From: Labia minor
Lineage: Eukaryota; Arthropoda; Insecta; Dermaptera; Spongiphoridae
Direction of reading: 5' to 3'
DNA: 64,000 bases
Assembly (NCBI GenBank): GCA_963082975.1
Contig: OY720346.1
Location: forward strand, 76,686,767 to 76,750,766
The translations under genes and the position numbers were made by a program. The number at the start of each line of letters is the position of its first letter. Positions within the stretch are counted from its first letter, which is position 1. The notes beneath the pieces were generated by a model. The model was not told the DNA's origin. It did not search any database and saw nothing but the letters and a program-made list of their open reading frames with translations. Below are positions 12,731-24,870 of this stretch, in pieces.

Positions 12731-13467
12731 ATTTTTTTTTATTTAATCCATTATTTTCATTTGTTTTATTTTATGTTTGATAAACTTAGATGATTAAAAA
12801 TGCGTTTGAATAATTATTCTTGGTTAATCAATGATTAATGGATTTCTTGTGATCTTTATAAATAGTATCTTAATGCAAATAGAAATAATTATTTATTTAT
12901 TTATTTATATTTATAAATTTTCTTCTCGCTAAGAACAATTCGTATGTGTTTTTCTCGTTTCAAATATTTACATTGAAGGAAATTTTTAATCCATAAATAT
13001 TAAATATTAACAAGAACATTATTTGTTTCTTTTATTTAGGTAAATTACATAAAAGATGGTGGAGTTTTCTGTTAAGTTAAAAATTATTTATTTGGATATA
13101 AAACTAACATTTTTAAAAAAAGCATATTTGATTGCTGTAATGTTTTAGTTTTATATCTCAATAAATATTTTTTTAATTCCCAATATTCCTACAAAACAAA
13201 AAAAAACAAAACAAAAATAAACAATACCGCCCTTACCAGCCCTTACTATCGTCGGTCGGTAAACACACACACACACACCCAAGCCCGATTTTTTTTTCAA
13301 TTAGTTCACTGCGCATGCCGCAAGGTGGCAATGTTTCACGAAATAACATTGAGTGTCCACGTCTGATACGGATGGTCTGTGTGTACCTGTTTAGGTTAGG
13401 AAATTAGTTTAAATTGTAGTCAATTGTAGTTCAATCTAAACATGATAACTTGACATAAGAACAAACG
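12731..13467 (+). promoter_or_regulatory. PIGO upstream region
   Basis: No gene is seen here. A fragment of dispersed repeat B (the TATCGTCGGTCGGTAAA end) lies at about 13226-13280 with a CA microsatellite. The last 160 bp are clearly less AT-rich and contain CpG dinucleotides and a TTTAGGTTAGG string just before the PIGO ATG. This probably holds the promoter and 5' UTR, but no TATA box or initiator can be assigned. Confidence 0.35.
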
Positions 13468-16400
13468 ATGGCAAAATATTGGCAATATTTTATATTATTA
13501 TCTTGGTTTTCTTATTTATTAATATCAGGGATGGTATTATTTTTTCGAGGTTTTCTTTTAAATCGTGAGGTGCAGTCCGATCGCTCCTTTTGTGATATAA
13601 ATACCGACCGTGTTCAATGTGATTCGGAACAAAAAAATGAATGTTTTTTTGATGAATTCGATTTGAATCACACCTCCAAATCCTCTTCTTGTTTTCCATC
13701 CAATAATAAAGTTGTACTTATTGTTATTGACGCTCTTAAATATGATTTTGTTGAATTTAATGAAACACTTGGAAAAGACCAATTATTTCCATATCAGAAT
13801 CAATTTACTGTGATCCATGAATTGCTTCATCAAAGACCCAATCATTCAAGACTTTTCCGTTTTATCGCCGACCCACCAACAACCACAATGCAAAGATTAA
13901 AAGGTTTAACTACGGGAAGTTTACCAACATTTATTGACATTGGATCTAATTTTGCATCCACTGAAATAAATGAAGATAATGTTTTAGATCAATTAGCGAA
14001 TCAAAACAAATCCATCCTCTTTCTCGGTGATGACACTTGGACAGGACTTTATCCGGGTCGGTTTCTTCGTGAATATTCGTTTCCCTCCTTTAACGTTTGG
14101 GATTTAGATTCCGTGGATAATGGAATCTTAACTCATCTTTATAAAGAAATTAAACAAGATGACTGGAAATTGTTAATTGCTCATTTTTTGGGTGTTGATC
14201 ATTGTGGGCATCGCTACGGTCCTTATCATGATGAAATGAAACGTAAATTAAGTGAAATGAATTTAATGTTAAGGTAATCAATTCATTCTTTTATTTATAT
14301 AATTTAAATTGAAAAATATTATATTATTATTACTACCATATAACAATTTCTATTCTTTTTAGTAATCTTATTAATAATTTAGACAATAATACTATTTTAT
14401 TTGTCATTGGTGATCATGGAATGACATCGTCAGGTAAATACTTCTAGTATATCTAAATAAAAACAGGATTGTTTTTTTTTGTAATTATATTGAATGGTCA
14501 TCCAGTCATGGATTTGGATAAAACTTTACCAGTGGATTCCTTTTTTAATTCCAAATAAACTTTTCTTATTGAAATTTTGCGGGTCGCTTCTAGATTACGA
14601 GTTAAAAAGGATTAATGTTTGCAGTTTAGCTTATTATATTATGAACCTCGAAATATGATGTCATTAAGTCATGTTTTATTGACTAATTCACTAATTATTC
14701 ACTAATTTTCGAGTTTTATTGGTTCGGTTTGGATATAGGGAAATTATTTAATTAATTAATTTTTTAATTTTTCTATATCTAATCCGAACTAAAATAAGTT
14801 GACCTGTGGCCAGGTCCGAACCGACCGACGGTTTGAAGTAAATTAATTTCCAGCTACAGAAACAATTTCAAATAATTTTAATATATCTAAAAATCAGATA
14901 TGGATACATAAATAATAAATATAAACATTTTTAATTTTATTTTATTTATAATATATATGCAAGACCAGGCTGTGATGTCATGAATGGCTGGATGACGTCA
15001 TATAATTTTAAATCAAGAAAAAACTAATAAATATGATTTTTCTCGAGGATAAAACCAATACAAAGTGCATGATTCGTGGTGATATATAAAAAAATCTCCT
15101 CATGTGAAATTTGGTGTGAAAATAACCCTTCCCTTCCTATCGTCGATCGCTAATACTACCACTTCCGGTTTCCGGATTTGCACCAAAAGTTGATCAATTC
15201 ATCCCACTGATGCATTAAGTAAATATACCAAATTTCATCAAAATCCGTTCAGCCGTTCAGGATGTACACATCTATACGGACGGACAGACGGACAGACATC
15301 ATGCTAAAAATACTTTTTTCTGTTAAGAAAATGCATGATTCGTGGAGATATGTAAAAATCTCCACATGTGAAATTTGGTGTGAAAACAATACCTCCCTTA
15401 CTATCGTCGGTCGGTAAAAAACACACACATGAAAATTGGTGGAGCCCTCTGATGGTCAAATTAATACAACATTGTAGCTAAATAGAATATCATTGGATTT
15501 ATATGCAAATTTTAAATTAGAAGCGACCCGCAAAAATTGCATAAGAAAAGTTTATATGGAATTAAAAAAGGAATCCACTGGTAAAGTTTTATCAAAATTC
15601 ATGACTAGATGACCATTTAATATAATTAATATACCTTTTTTTTTATTTACAAATACATACTTAGAATTGCAAAAATTGTTTTAGGTGATCATGGAGGAGC
15701 TAGTGATGCCGAAGTGACAGCTGCCTGGTTTGTTTATTCACCTCATCAACCACTTTTCACAGTAGATAAATCACTTGAAACTAAAACGGTGAAACAAGTG
15801 GATTTAGTGCCTACACTTTCCCATATACTTGGATTGCCTGTGCCTTATTCAAATCTTGGAATGCTTGTTTTTGAAGCACTTCCAGTACTTAGCTGGCGTG
15901 TTGCTCTCACCTCCTTGTTGCAAAATGCTCGTCAAATGTCCAATTATATTGAAAAGTATCCATCTGCTAATCAATTCCCCGAAAAACGACTCAAACATTT
16001 ACAAGAGACTTTTAATGACATTGACACCGAGTCTAAAAATGAATCATTTCATTTCAAACAATTTATCAAGAGTGCTCATAAATTGCGAAAATATATGGCG
16101 GAATTAAGAACGTTATGTGAAGAAATTTGGGTGCAATTTGATCTTCAAGCAATGATCAAAGGATTAATCCTCACATGGGTTGTTCTATTTGTATTATTCT
16201 TTTTTGTTATTCGATCTCAGCTCAATTGGCCTTTCACTCCCAAATGGTTCGTTGCTTCCGCTGGAGTTTTCCTTCTTACCATTTTCTCCTCTTATATCAC
16301 TTATCTTGCTGGTCTGGTTGCCAACATCGAACAGACCATTTATTTCACCACAGGTGTCATTTCAACTTTAGCGTTTGTTTTGGGATTTGGACCAATATGG

Positions 16401-19241
16401 GGACAGATTACCGATCGATGGCAGCACATTCAATGGGAATTGAATTGGCCACTGATTGCCTCCCGTTTACTTATCTTATTTTCATTATTAGCTTTATTTT
16501 CTAATAGTTTTGTAATCTACGAAGCTAGTGTCTCTCTATTTATGCTGCTTTCTCTTCTTTGGTTGATGGTCTATTATCATCGTCCTCGTCAAACGGAGAC
16601 ACATATTAATCGTGGAAAATCGATTCAAACCACTTGGTCAGGATGGAAACTTGCTGCTTTTGCTCTTCTAGTCAGCATTCTCAGCAGGTAATTAAAATAA
16701 ACCAAAGATAAGTTTTAATCATTGTTTTTTCTAATTTTTATATTTATTGTCCTACTTAATTACTTAAAGCACAAAGTATATTTAAATAATGTTAAACAAA
16801 AATTGGAAATTTTAGCAAATTTTTAGTTTTTAAGTCAGGAAAATACCCTCAAAATTTCAATTTCTCACAGAAATGTTGATAAAATTAATTAATTCATTAA
16901 TTAGTAATTTATTTTTTTTAAATGAATTGAAAATATTCTTAAAGGAATATTTTATATATATAGTATTGGGCGTCATTATTGGCGATGCCGTGAGGAACAA
17001 CCAGGATGTGATTGGCGAAAGAGTCCTCCACGATTTCGTAGTATTGAATGCCTTCTTGCTTTGGTGAGTTTGGCTCTCTTGGTTTCTGCAACTCGAATCT
17101 GGTTAAGAAGTTGTGGTAACCTTGTCGGCTTCTCCGCTGCTGTTTCTCTTGCACGATATGGTCCTACCGTTGCTGTCGTATGCAGTGGTGGTTTCTGGCT
17201 TGTTCAAGTAATAAATCTTAGTCATAGATTCAAATTGAACTTTAAATGATTATTATTCTTATTTATTTTCTAGGGTTTACCAACGGATTCAAGAGCAAAA
17301 CTTCTCCAACCTTGGCAATTACATTTGCTCCCATGGATTGTTTATTTTATAACTGCTTCAGCATTTATGGTCTCTGTCTATCGTCCACTTTGTGTTTATA
17401 TTGTTCCTCGGAGACCAGATAGCATCTTTGGCGTCTATGGCCAGGCCAATATTATTCCACGATTATTTAATCATATGCGAGATATGATGCACGAGGTATT
17501 TCTAATTATTCGTATATTAATTCATTATGCTTTTTTTTTATAGCAAAATTAGATAATATTTTGTGAAAATATCCTAATATGTTGTTTTGAAGTCATTGAT
17601 TTATTAATTTTATTAATCATTATATACTTTTCAAAATATATTCTAAAATAATTAAATTATTACATTTTTAATAAATAGAATATAATAAATAAAAAATAAT
17701 TTGCGATCCAGGAATTTAAATGAACAAGAGAGTCAGGATCGATAGACGTAACAAATCCGGTTTAAAGAAAATAAAAATAAAAATAATTTGCTTTTTAAAA
17801 AGCTATTATAAAGTTTAATTAATAATTAAACATTCAACAATTATATAAAATCATTTCATCAATTATAATATCTTGATTGTAATTTTGGATTTTGATTATT
17901 TATTATTGAATATTTGTTATTTCAGGAGTCGAACGAGGAACAGCCAATTGTTTTTGGTTTAGCTACTGCATATAGTTCTGCAATTTTGAGTCTCTGCGTT
18001 TTTGCTTCTCTTCTAGTCGCACTTTTACTCGGGGTAGTCCTTGCGCCAAGTATTTTCGTGCTTGCATGTCAGACAGCTTGTATTTTAACAATAACCGCTA
18101 TTACTCGAACTCAAGTTGCTACCAATACAGGTAATCTTTATTTTCTTATATATCGATATTTTAATTATTTATAATTATTAAATATATCAACGGATCTGAT
18201 GTTTTTTTATTTTTTAGTTGAACTTTTACGTGTTCCTTGGCCAGCTGTGGTCTGTTGGGGTTTTCTTGCTACTCACTCGTTCTATTTAACTGGTCATCAA
18301 CCTGCACTTGCGGCTATACAATGGGAGGCTGCTTTTGTGGGTACCTGGGGCCAATACGCTAACGGAGGAGATCATTTAGTCCCCACATTACTTGTATTAT
18401 TAAATACATATGCTGGGCATATTATTCTTGCACTTGCTTTACCACTTCTTCTAATTGCTCCATTTACAATACATGTAAAAGAAAAAAATAAGATTTATAT
18501 TAATCATTTGTAATTTATATGTTTAATTTATTTATAATTTATAATAATTTTAGGTAATGTTTCCTCGTTTACTTGGAGTTAAAGATTCACGATTGCCAGA
18601 ATTACGTCGTGGTGAAATGTTTCTCTTTGAAAAAGAAGAATTATTTCACCAGGGAATGTTTGATCTCGTTGTTAAATATCTTTTATACCATGGACTTAGG
18701 GTAAGAATGTTTATTATTTATCAAATCAAATAATTATTTGATAATGGTGGTGGTAAAAATTGTTTGTTTTAATAGCAATTAATAAATATTATATTTTTAT
18801 TTAAATTGTTTATTGCCGACTGAACTATAATATAATTATTATGAAATTTCTGTGTTTATAGCTTTAATTTATCTAGTTGAAATAAATTTAAAGTATAATT
18901 GAAAAGATCATATTATTTTTAATTATAAACAATCCATATTATAAGATCAACTATCTCCAAATGAATAATTATATTATTATTATTATAGATTATAATATAG
19001 ATGTATTCTTTTATTAAAGGGATTTATTCTATTTTAATAGGTGTTCGCCACTATGCTATCATCGTTAATTCACTGCCGACATTTAATGGTTTGGAAAATC
19101 TTTGCACCAAAATTAATATTTGAAGCATTGGCCCTAATAGTGACGATTCCATGTACACTGGCCAGTTTTCTTTTAATAGCTAGAATAAACGTACAAATTA
19201 CACGTTTATTTGAACGTCTTGAACGAGAGCATTTGTCTTAA
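13468..19241 (+). CDS. PIGO: GPI ethanolamine phosphate transferase 3 (PIG-O)
   Basis: This ER enzyme adds the bridging ethanolamine phosphate to the third mannose of the GPI anchor. The exons are 13468-14273, 14363-14433, 15685-16687, 16964-17207, 17274-17495, 17926-18130, 18218-18474, 18554-18700 and 19041-19241. All are in phase and give 1051 residues, near the usual family length. An N-terminal membrane anchor (residues about 8-27) is followed by an alkaline-phosphatase-superfamily lumenal domain. Visible metal and catalytic positions are Asp88 (LIVIDALKYD), the threonines of PPTTTMQR (about 138-140), Asp188/Asp189 (FLGDDTW), Asp244/His245/His248 (GVDHCGH) and the paired GDHG motifs at the exon 2-3 junction (GDHGMTSS, then GDHGGASD). 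Multiple hydrophobic helices fill exons 3-9. Start context is ACAAACGATGG. Intron 2 carries a nested transposon pair. The N-terminal exon alone could pass as a phosphodiesterase, but the joined protein is typical PIG-O. Confidence 0.95.
14482..15631. mobile_element. MITE family C, copy 2, split by repeat B (PIGO intron 2)
   Basis: The left half is about 14482-14782 and the right half about 15430-15631. The outer ends are inverted copies (AATGGTCATCCAGTCATGGA and its mirror ending GACCATTTAATATAATTA). The inner blocks ACTTTACCAGTGGATTCC and GCGGGTCGCTTCTAG are mirrored as GGAATCCACTGGTAAAGT and AGAAGCGACCCGC. Repeat B is inserted in the middle. Confidence 0.8.
14783..15425 (+). mobile_element. 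Dispersed repeat B, full copy nested in MITE C
   Basis: The unit is about 640 bp. It runs from GTTGACCTGTGGCCAGG through a GGACGGACAGACGGACAGAC block to ACTATCGTCGGTCGGTAAA. It is repeated in reverse at 37905-38515 and as a split copy at 39180-39396 plus 42692-42898. The segment GATTCGTGGAGATAT with CACATGTGAAATTTGGTG occurs twice within the unit. It is non-coding. Confidence 0.75.
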
Positions 19242-19675
19242 TCTTTCAAGAATATTTTGACATCTACATAGAAGTGGACCAGAATAATATAAAGTATTAA
19301 AATATTTGATTTTTTTCACTCTTTCTATATCTCTTTAATCAATTAACAGATGCTCAAATTTTAAAACTATTTAATCTATTTAAAAAAAAAATTAAAAATG
19401 ATAGATATTATTTTTAAAACTTAAATATATATTCTCTTACAATTTCTTTGTTTTTCATAAAAAATTTACTTATTTATTTTTATTTTGTTAATTATAAAAA
19501 TATTCTTAATACATTTTTCATATATATATATATAAATTTATGACTAAATAAATTGATATATGCAATAAAAAAAGTCTATAATTCAATATATTTTATCTGT
19601 TAATAATTCTGATTTTTGAAATAATCTCATTAAATATTTAATGCTCATTACTTTTATTGTATATGTCATTTAATA

Positions 19676-19790
19676 TATATCTATCTATCTATCATTTCTT
19701 TCTCTCTCTATATATATAGATATATCTATATCTATCTATCTATCTATCTAACTATATATATATATATAGAAAGAGAAAGAAATGATAACA
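19676..19790. repeat. TATC/TA microsatellite with long inverted arms
   Basis: ATCATTTCTTTCTCTCTCTA at the left is mirrored by TAGAAAGAGAAAGAAATGAT at the right, enclosing TATC and TA tandem repeats. It can fold into a long hairpin. Confidence 0.7.
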
Positions 19791-20734
19791 CTTTTCAAAA
19801 ATAAAGTTTTCTTATTTTATATTTTTATCGTTGGAGATTAATATATAATTGAATTATAGAAATTTTAAGTATTATATTTAACAAAATACGATTGATGATG
19901 AAGTTTTAGATAAAAATTTTTGTAATTTTTAATTTAATAATATTATATTTATTTATACATTGTTATATTTTTTGATAATTATTTATTTTTATCATAGAAG
20001 CCATTTTTTTATTTTTAATTTTTTTACTAAACATAAACAATAATCAATACATTTTTTTCATACAATATTTATATCATGTTCAATTTTATTTTTGTTATGT
20101 ACATTATTAATGATTTATTGTTCTATTTAAAAGACTCATCTCAATAGTCATATAAATAATTCTATACTAATATAATAAAAAAAAACAAACAAAATTTACT
20201 TTTTTTACATTTTTTTATAACTGAGTTTTTTCGGACTAAGAAATTTATTTATTTATCAAAGAATCTGCCAAAGAATTCATTATAAAACTGATTATTTCCA
20301 TTTATATATGTATAATTGTATTGTATGTTTGTTATATAATTTCATCTTAATTATAAATTTAAATTATATTCATAAGAGGACCTTTCATAATAGTTCCTGA
20401 TTAATGTTTAATTTATATTTTCTTATTATAAATGTTTAACGTTTGAATTTAATTTATTTTTACAACATTAATTTTGAAAGATATTTATATACTAATTTGA
20501 ATATGTAAACAATTTAAAATTTAAAACTTTTTATAAATAATATTTTAAAATTATTTTAAAATATTATTTAATTGAAATTTTCCTTACTTTAGTTCTAACA
20601 AAATTGATTATCTTAAACAATGTTAAAAACCTCTCAAGATTATTATATAGTACTAAGCATTTTAAGCAATTTTAGTGTGAATTGAAGCTTATGTGCAATA
20701 AAAATCTTCTAAGGTTCTCAGAATTGATGTATTT

Positions 20735-20818
20735 GTGTCAGAATGGTAATCCTGCAAGCAAAGTTTTGCCCTTTTAAAATTTTGGCAAAACTATAGTGCA
20801 GGATTATCATTCAGTCAC
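20735..20818. ncRNA. Isolated hairpin resembling a microRNA precursor (candidate)
   Basis: GAATGGTAATCCTGCA on the 5' arm pairs with TGCAGGATTATCATTC on the 3' arm, with one G-A/T change. After a small internal loop, AGTTTTGCC pairs with GGCAAAACT, and the apex is an AT-rich loop at about 20771-20782. The fold is about 75-80 nt long with a bulged stem. I found no other copy in the window, which argues mildly against a MITE. The sequence matches no microRNA I know. Expression is unproven. Confidence 0.35.
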
Positions 20819-21016
20819 ATTTTTTTCTTCTTTTTCGTTTGCACTTCCTCGTTTCCTGTAATAATTTAAATTTTTTTTTACTTTATTATTATTTTTATTT
20901 TATTTTGACTTTTTATTGGCTTAAAGAAAAAAAAACATGATCAATTTAAAAGCATTTTATTTTTCAATATAATTATAAAATGTATAATATAAAATTCTCA
21001 ATTTCAAATAACATTT

Positions 21017-22813
21017 TTAATGATGATGATGATGTCTTCGATTTAGCTGATTTTGAATATATTCCTGAAATCATTATCGTTATTTCCAGCGGAGAGAACC
21101 AAATAAAATAATTAAATCTAACATATAAATAATTATTTTTCTTATTTTATTTTAATTAAAGCATTAATTAAAAAATTACTACTATTCTCTTACCAAAATA
21201 TTGTAATTAAATTCCTCCGATTCTTTATTTTTTCTTTCTTTTCCTTGATTTTGTACATTTGATTGGTATTGTTGATATTGTTGTTGTAATTTTTGGGGAT
21301 ATACTTGGCCTGGATAATCCCTAGCGTAATATCCTTCAGAACTTCTACGTTTCCGCATGGATGGTACATAAAGTCCTGAATACCCAGTCGGTGGATAGGC
21401 AGGGCCAAGTACCATGGGGCTACCACCAATTGGACTCGATTGTGCTTTTCTTAAAGCAGCTACCAGTTCAGTGATATTAACTTGAGGTTCAGGTGTTGTT
21501 GGTGGAACTTGGGTTGTTGTAGTTGTGGGTACTTGAAGAGCTGTTGTCAAATCCTATATATAATTATAAAACATTTACATTTATTAAATAATTAGATTAT
21601 TTATATTTTCAGATCTAATATTACCTTCTCAAGTTGAGTAAGCATATCAAATACTTGACCAAGAGTCTCTAATCTTTTTTGGTATGGTGCAAGAGGATCT
21701 GCTGCAGCGGATGCAGCTGCACTTTTCGCAGCCCAATATGCACCAATGCTTCCTGGTGGGGGAGGAGGCTTTTTAGGTGCTTTGGAAGCAGTTGAAGCGA
21801 CCGTCTGTTGCTGTTTTATGATCTCAGCAGCAGTTGCAAGCATTGAATTCTATAGAACAATGATTAAAATATATGTAAGTTTAAACATTATCCAAATAAT
21901 TAACAATCAACTTACTTTGATATTGCTAAGTTCATCCAAAATAGATGATAGTACTTTATCTTTCGGATCTGTGGAATCACTAGAATTTTCAGTAGTTGAA
22001 ACTTCTCTCTTAATTGCCTTAGGAGGTAATGTGATATTTAGTGCATCACTCAGTTTAGCCAAAAATTCATCTACTTTAGCAGAATAGATATCTGTTGGAT
22101 CAAGTGTTGGTGGTGCAGGAGTAGAAACAGCTTTGGCAGCAAAGAGATCGCTTAGAAATTTGGTTTTTTTGCTAATGAACACACTTGGATCAACTGGTCC
22201 TGGACTTGGAGATGGTCCTGCTCCAAATGGAGACCAATAACCAGGTGGAACAATGGTCGGCTTCGGTGGAGGGGTTGGGTACATCCAAAAATCAGAGCTC
22301 ATTATCATTTGTTGGGGCGGTACATCTCCCGTAGTTCCAAGAAGTTGTGGAGAGTTTGCTGGTCCAGGGGCTTGTCTTTTTTGAATGGGCGCAAAGTCAT
22401 CAATCGTTGTTGTTTGAGGGGGAAATATTCCACCAAGTAATTTTGCTTTCTGGGCAATAAAATAATTAGGATCTACAAAAGGTGAGGCAAAGGGCTTAGG
22501 AGGTAAAAATGGTTTCATTGCTAGATATGGAGACATAGGACCACCAGCATATGAAACTGGTGCAGAATAAACAGGACTATCAGGATCGGAAGGACCTCCA
22601 TAGAGTCCAGCACCAGGTACCCCCATTAAACCACGTTTTTCTCCTGAAAAAATAAATATTGATATTCAATTTTAATGAATTAAGTAAAATCGACCTATTC
22701 TTAATTCTATTTGTATTGTACTACTTACGAATTTCATCACTCTCTTCAACTGGTACACAAAATACATGCAAGACATAAAAGCTTGCAATAAATGTAACAA
22801 CGCTCCACTTCAT
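21017..22813 (-). CDS. Secreted proline-rich protein with DP-box repeats (unknown function)
   Basis: Minus-strand exons are 22729-22813, 21916-22643, 21625-21849, 21194-21553 and 21017-21064. All are in phase and give 481 residues. Residues 1-19 form a signal peptide (MKWSVVTFIASFYVLHVFC). A dibasic EKR site follows at 30-32, and further candidate processing sites are QKRQAPG, AIKRE and MRKRRSS. The body is rich in Pro, Ala, Gly and Thr. A loose repeat occurs four times: VDPNYFIAQKAKLLGGIF (85-102), VDPSVFISKKTKFLSDLF (179-196), LDPTDIYSAKVDEFLAKL (209-226) and DPLAPYQKRLETLGQVF (322-338). Exon 4 has a Thr/Pro stretch and a Gln/Tyr-rich tail. The short last exon is inferred from the donor GTAAGA and acceptor TTTCAG, and ends RRHHHHH; without it, exon 4 reads on to a stop at 21182. 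The family is not recognised; cuticular, matrix or propeptide roles are possible. Confidence 0.75.
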
Positions 22814-22864
22814 GTTGATCTACGAGATTCAATGTGGAATGTTTAGTCTAGATTCAACCCCAAC

Positions 22865-22877
22865 GCATTATATACTA
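22865..22877 (-). promoter_or_regulatory. TATA-like box of the secreted-protein gene
   Basis: On the minus strand AGTATATAATGC lies about 55 bp upstream of the ATG at 22813. This leaves room for a start site about 30 bp downstream of the box and a short 5' UTR. A TATA promoter would fit a tissue-restricted gene. The assignment rests on position and sequence only. Confidence 0.4.
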
Positions 22878-23125
22878 TCCCAGGTTATCGCTCTTTAAAT
22901 ATACAGATGGTATTTATAATAGAAAGATTAACTAGATTCATTATAAAAACAAATGTCAAGGATAATATCTACTACACCTTAAAGGAAATATTAATTAAAC
23001 ATACAGCGCATTTAAAAATTAATTAGATTGAAGATTATATTAAAAGAATATTCTAATATAAATATTGGAAATAATCAGCTTAGAAATGTTAAGTAAAATT
23101 TTTAATTTTAATTTCATTGGCTTAT

Positions 23126-23410
23126 TTAAAGAAGGAACATGTGAGCAATCGATTCTCTCATTTAGAAAATAAATTTGAATAATACACATTTTCAGTGGCT
23201 CAACCAGGATTTGATTCTGGGGGGGGGGGGGGGTTTGACTAGACCTTCCTATGGCTCTTAGCCTAGAAACAAGAAGAAGAAGATTTAAAGAAGGAACATG
23301 TGAGCAATCGATTCTCTCATTTAGAAAATAAATTTGAATAATACACATTTTCAGTGGCTCAACCAGGATTTGATTCTGGGGGGGGGGGGTTTGACTAGAC
23401 CTTCCTATGG
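23126..23410. repeat. Tandem duplication (period 159 bp) covering a hAT left end and its flank
   Basis: The block from TTTAAAGAAGGAACATGTGA through AATACACATTTT, CAGTGGCTCAACCAGG and the poly-G run to TTTGACTAGACCTTCCTATGG occurs at about 23126 and again 159 bp further on. The copies differ mainly in poly-G length. Confidence 0.8.
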
Positions 23411-24510
23411 CGGGGTCCCCCCCCCCCTCAAAGACAAATTTTAATTAAGATTTTTTTTTTAATTAAATATTTAAAAAAGTTTTGTAAATGAAACACTGAT
23501 TTTACAAAATCTGGCAAAAAAATTTAATTTTGTATTTTATTTACTCGTATTCACAGTTTGAGAAAGAAAATATTTTTTCTAGCTATAAATCATCATTGAA
23601 TGAGGATAGCTTATGCGATGGTCGGAAAATTTTTGCTCCGAGATTTTTTGAGATCTCCACTTTTCAGACGGTGTTCTGAATCCAAAACTGCAAAAAAAAT
23701 TTTTTGAACCGGCCAGCCGGCCGTTCGTTACCGAGATTACGTCTAAACAAAATGCGATATTTCCTTGTAATTTGATATTTAGATGTTTTTTTTTGGGATT
23801 GATGAGCGGGGATTGGATTGTTTTTGGACAAGATCGGACCATAAGTAAGGGTAGTTTAAAGAGGTGTCAAAGAACATTTTATTGATTTTCTCAATAAATA
23901 CCGATTTTTATGAGAATTATCATACTATCGTATTAAATTTATAGGGAATCGAATTTACTAAAATTTTCATTATATTCATTTTTACCTAAACTTAATAATA
24001 AAGGAGGTATTTATAAAAAAACTACTTTAAGATTTCGAAAGCCATCGTCCGCACGTAGTGGCAGGATATTTTGAAAAAATAGTCTTCGCTTCATAATTTT
24101 TATGAAATTAGCAATTAATATATTAATAATAAAAAATATTTAGAATTTGAGTAATATTTTTATTTAATTTATATTTAAATAATAGCCAAATTTCACAATT
24201 ATCTAGTAATTTTATATTAAGTCTTTTGTTTTTTATTAATTAGGAGAAATAATAAAATAATTTCTTATATTAAATTCTGTACGAAAAAATAAGCAATATT
24301 TATTTTTGTTAAAATTTTTTAAAATAAAATAAACTTATTTTTTATACATTAAGTTATACTTTAAGAATTTTTTTTTTTTAAATAAAAAGGATTATATTTT
24401 TTCTTTTCTATTTGTAATATAGTACATAATATATAGCAATTTGAATTTTGTTTTCTCTTCTGGGGAGGGGGAGGGGTTAAAACCCTAAACCCACCCTGGT
24501 TGCGCCTCTG
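23352..24510. mobile_element. Non-autonomous hAT element, 1159 bp
   Basis: The left end CAGTGGCTCAACCAGG is mirrored on the right as CCTGGTTGCGCCTCTG. It is flanked by a perfect 8-bp duplication CACATTTT at 23344-23351 and 24511-24518. The interior has no credible transposase; an 87-codon minus-strand frame at 23579-23842 resembles nothing known to me. A second, partial left end lies upstream because of the tandem duplication. Confidence 0.8.
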
Positions 24511-24518
24511 CACATTTT

Positions 24519-24870
24519 GAATAGATTAATTCTTTTTCTTTTTTATAAAGCCAAATAGATTTTGAATATTCCCGGATATTCAAGTGGCGATATCGCGTCC
24601 ATTGAATGAATTAAATATTTGACAAGTGCGGGACTTTTGCAATCTTTTTCTATTTTTCATTTATTTCTTTTTCTTTACTTCATAGATAAGCATATTATAA
24701 TTTTCTATTATGTATATCTCACGATAATTTGCCTTAATGTCATTAATCAATTTTAGTAATTTAATTTAATCATTATACACAGGAACATAGGACCAAATGT
24801 TAGGTTAGAAGTAATTCTTTTCATTTTTATATAAAAAAGTTATGCTAATTTTGAATATAATTATTTCGGG
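24519..24870 (+). promoter_or_regulatory. Upstream region of EFCAB14-like exon A1
   Basis: No gene is seen. It contains the 29-bp sequence shared with 12401-12429 (at 24719-24747) and an ATGTTAGGTTAGAA string about 70 bp before the ATG. It is the likely location of the first promoter of the downstream gene, without an identifiable core element. Confidence 0.3.

Larger units (their letters stand above)
19242..21016. other. Spacer between converging genes
   Basis: This holds the 3' flanks of PIGO and of the minus-strand secreted-protein gene. It is very AT-rich and contains a microsatellite palindrome (19676-19790) and an isolated hairpin (20735-20818). I see no coding sequence. Confidence 0.5.

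Noticed and set aside
16175-16504. 109-codon frame within PIGO exon 3
   Set aside because: It is a frame shadow of the PIGO coding sequence.
21746-22087. Plus-strand 113-codon frame
   Set aside because: It is antisense to exons of the minus-strand secreted-protein gene and crosses its intron.
23579-23842. 87-codon minus-strand frame inside the hAT element
   Set aside because: It has no transposase motifs and no splice partners, and lies within a non-autonomous element.
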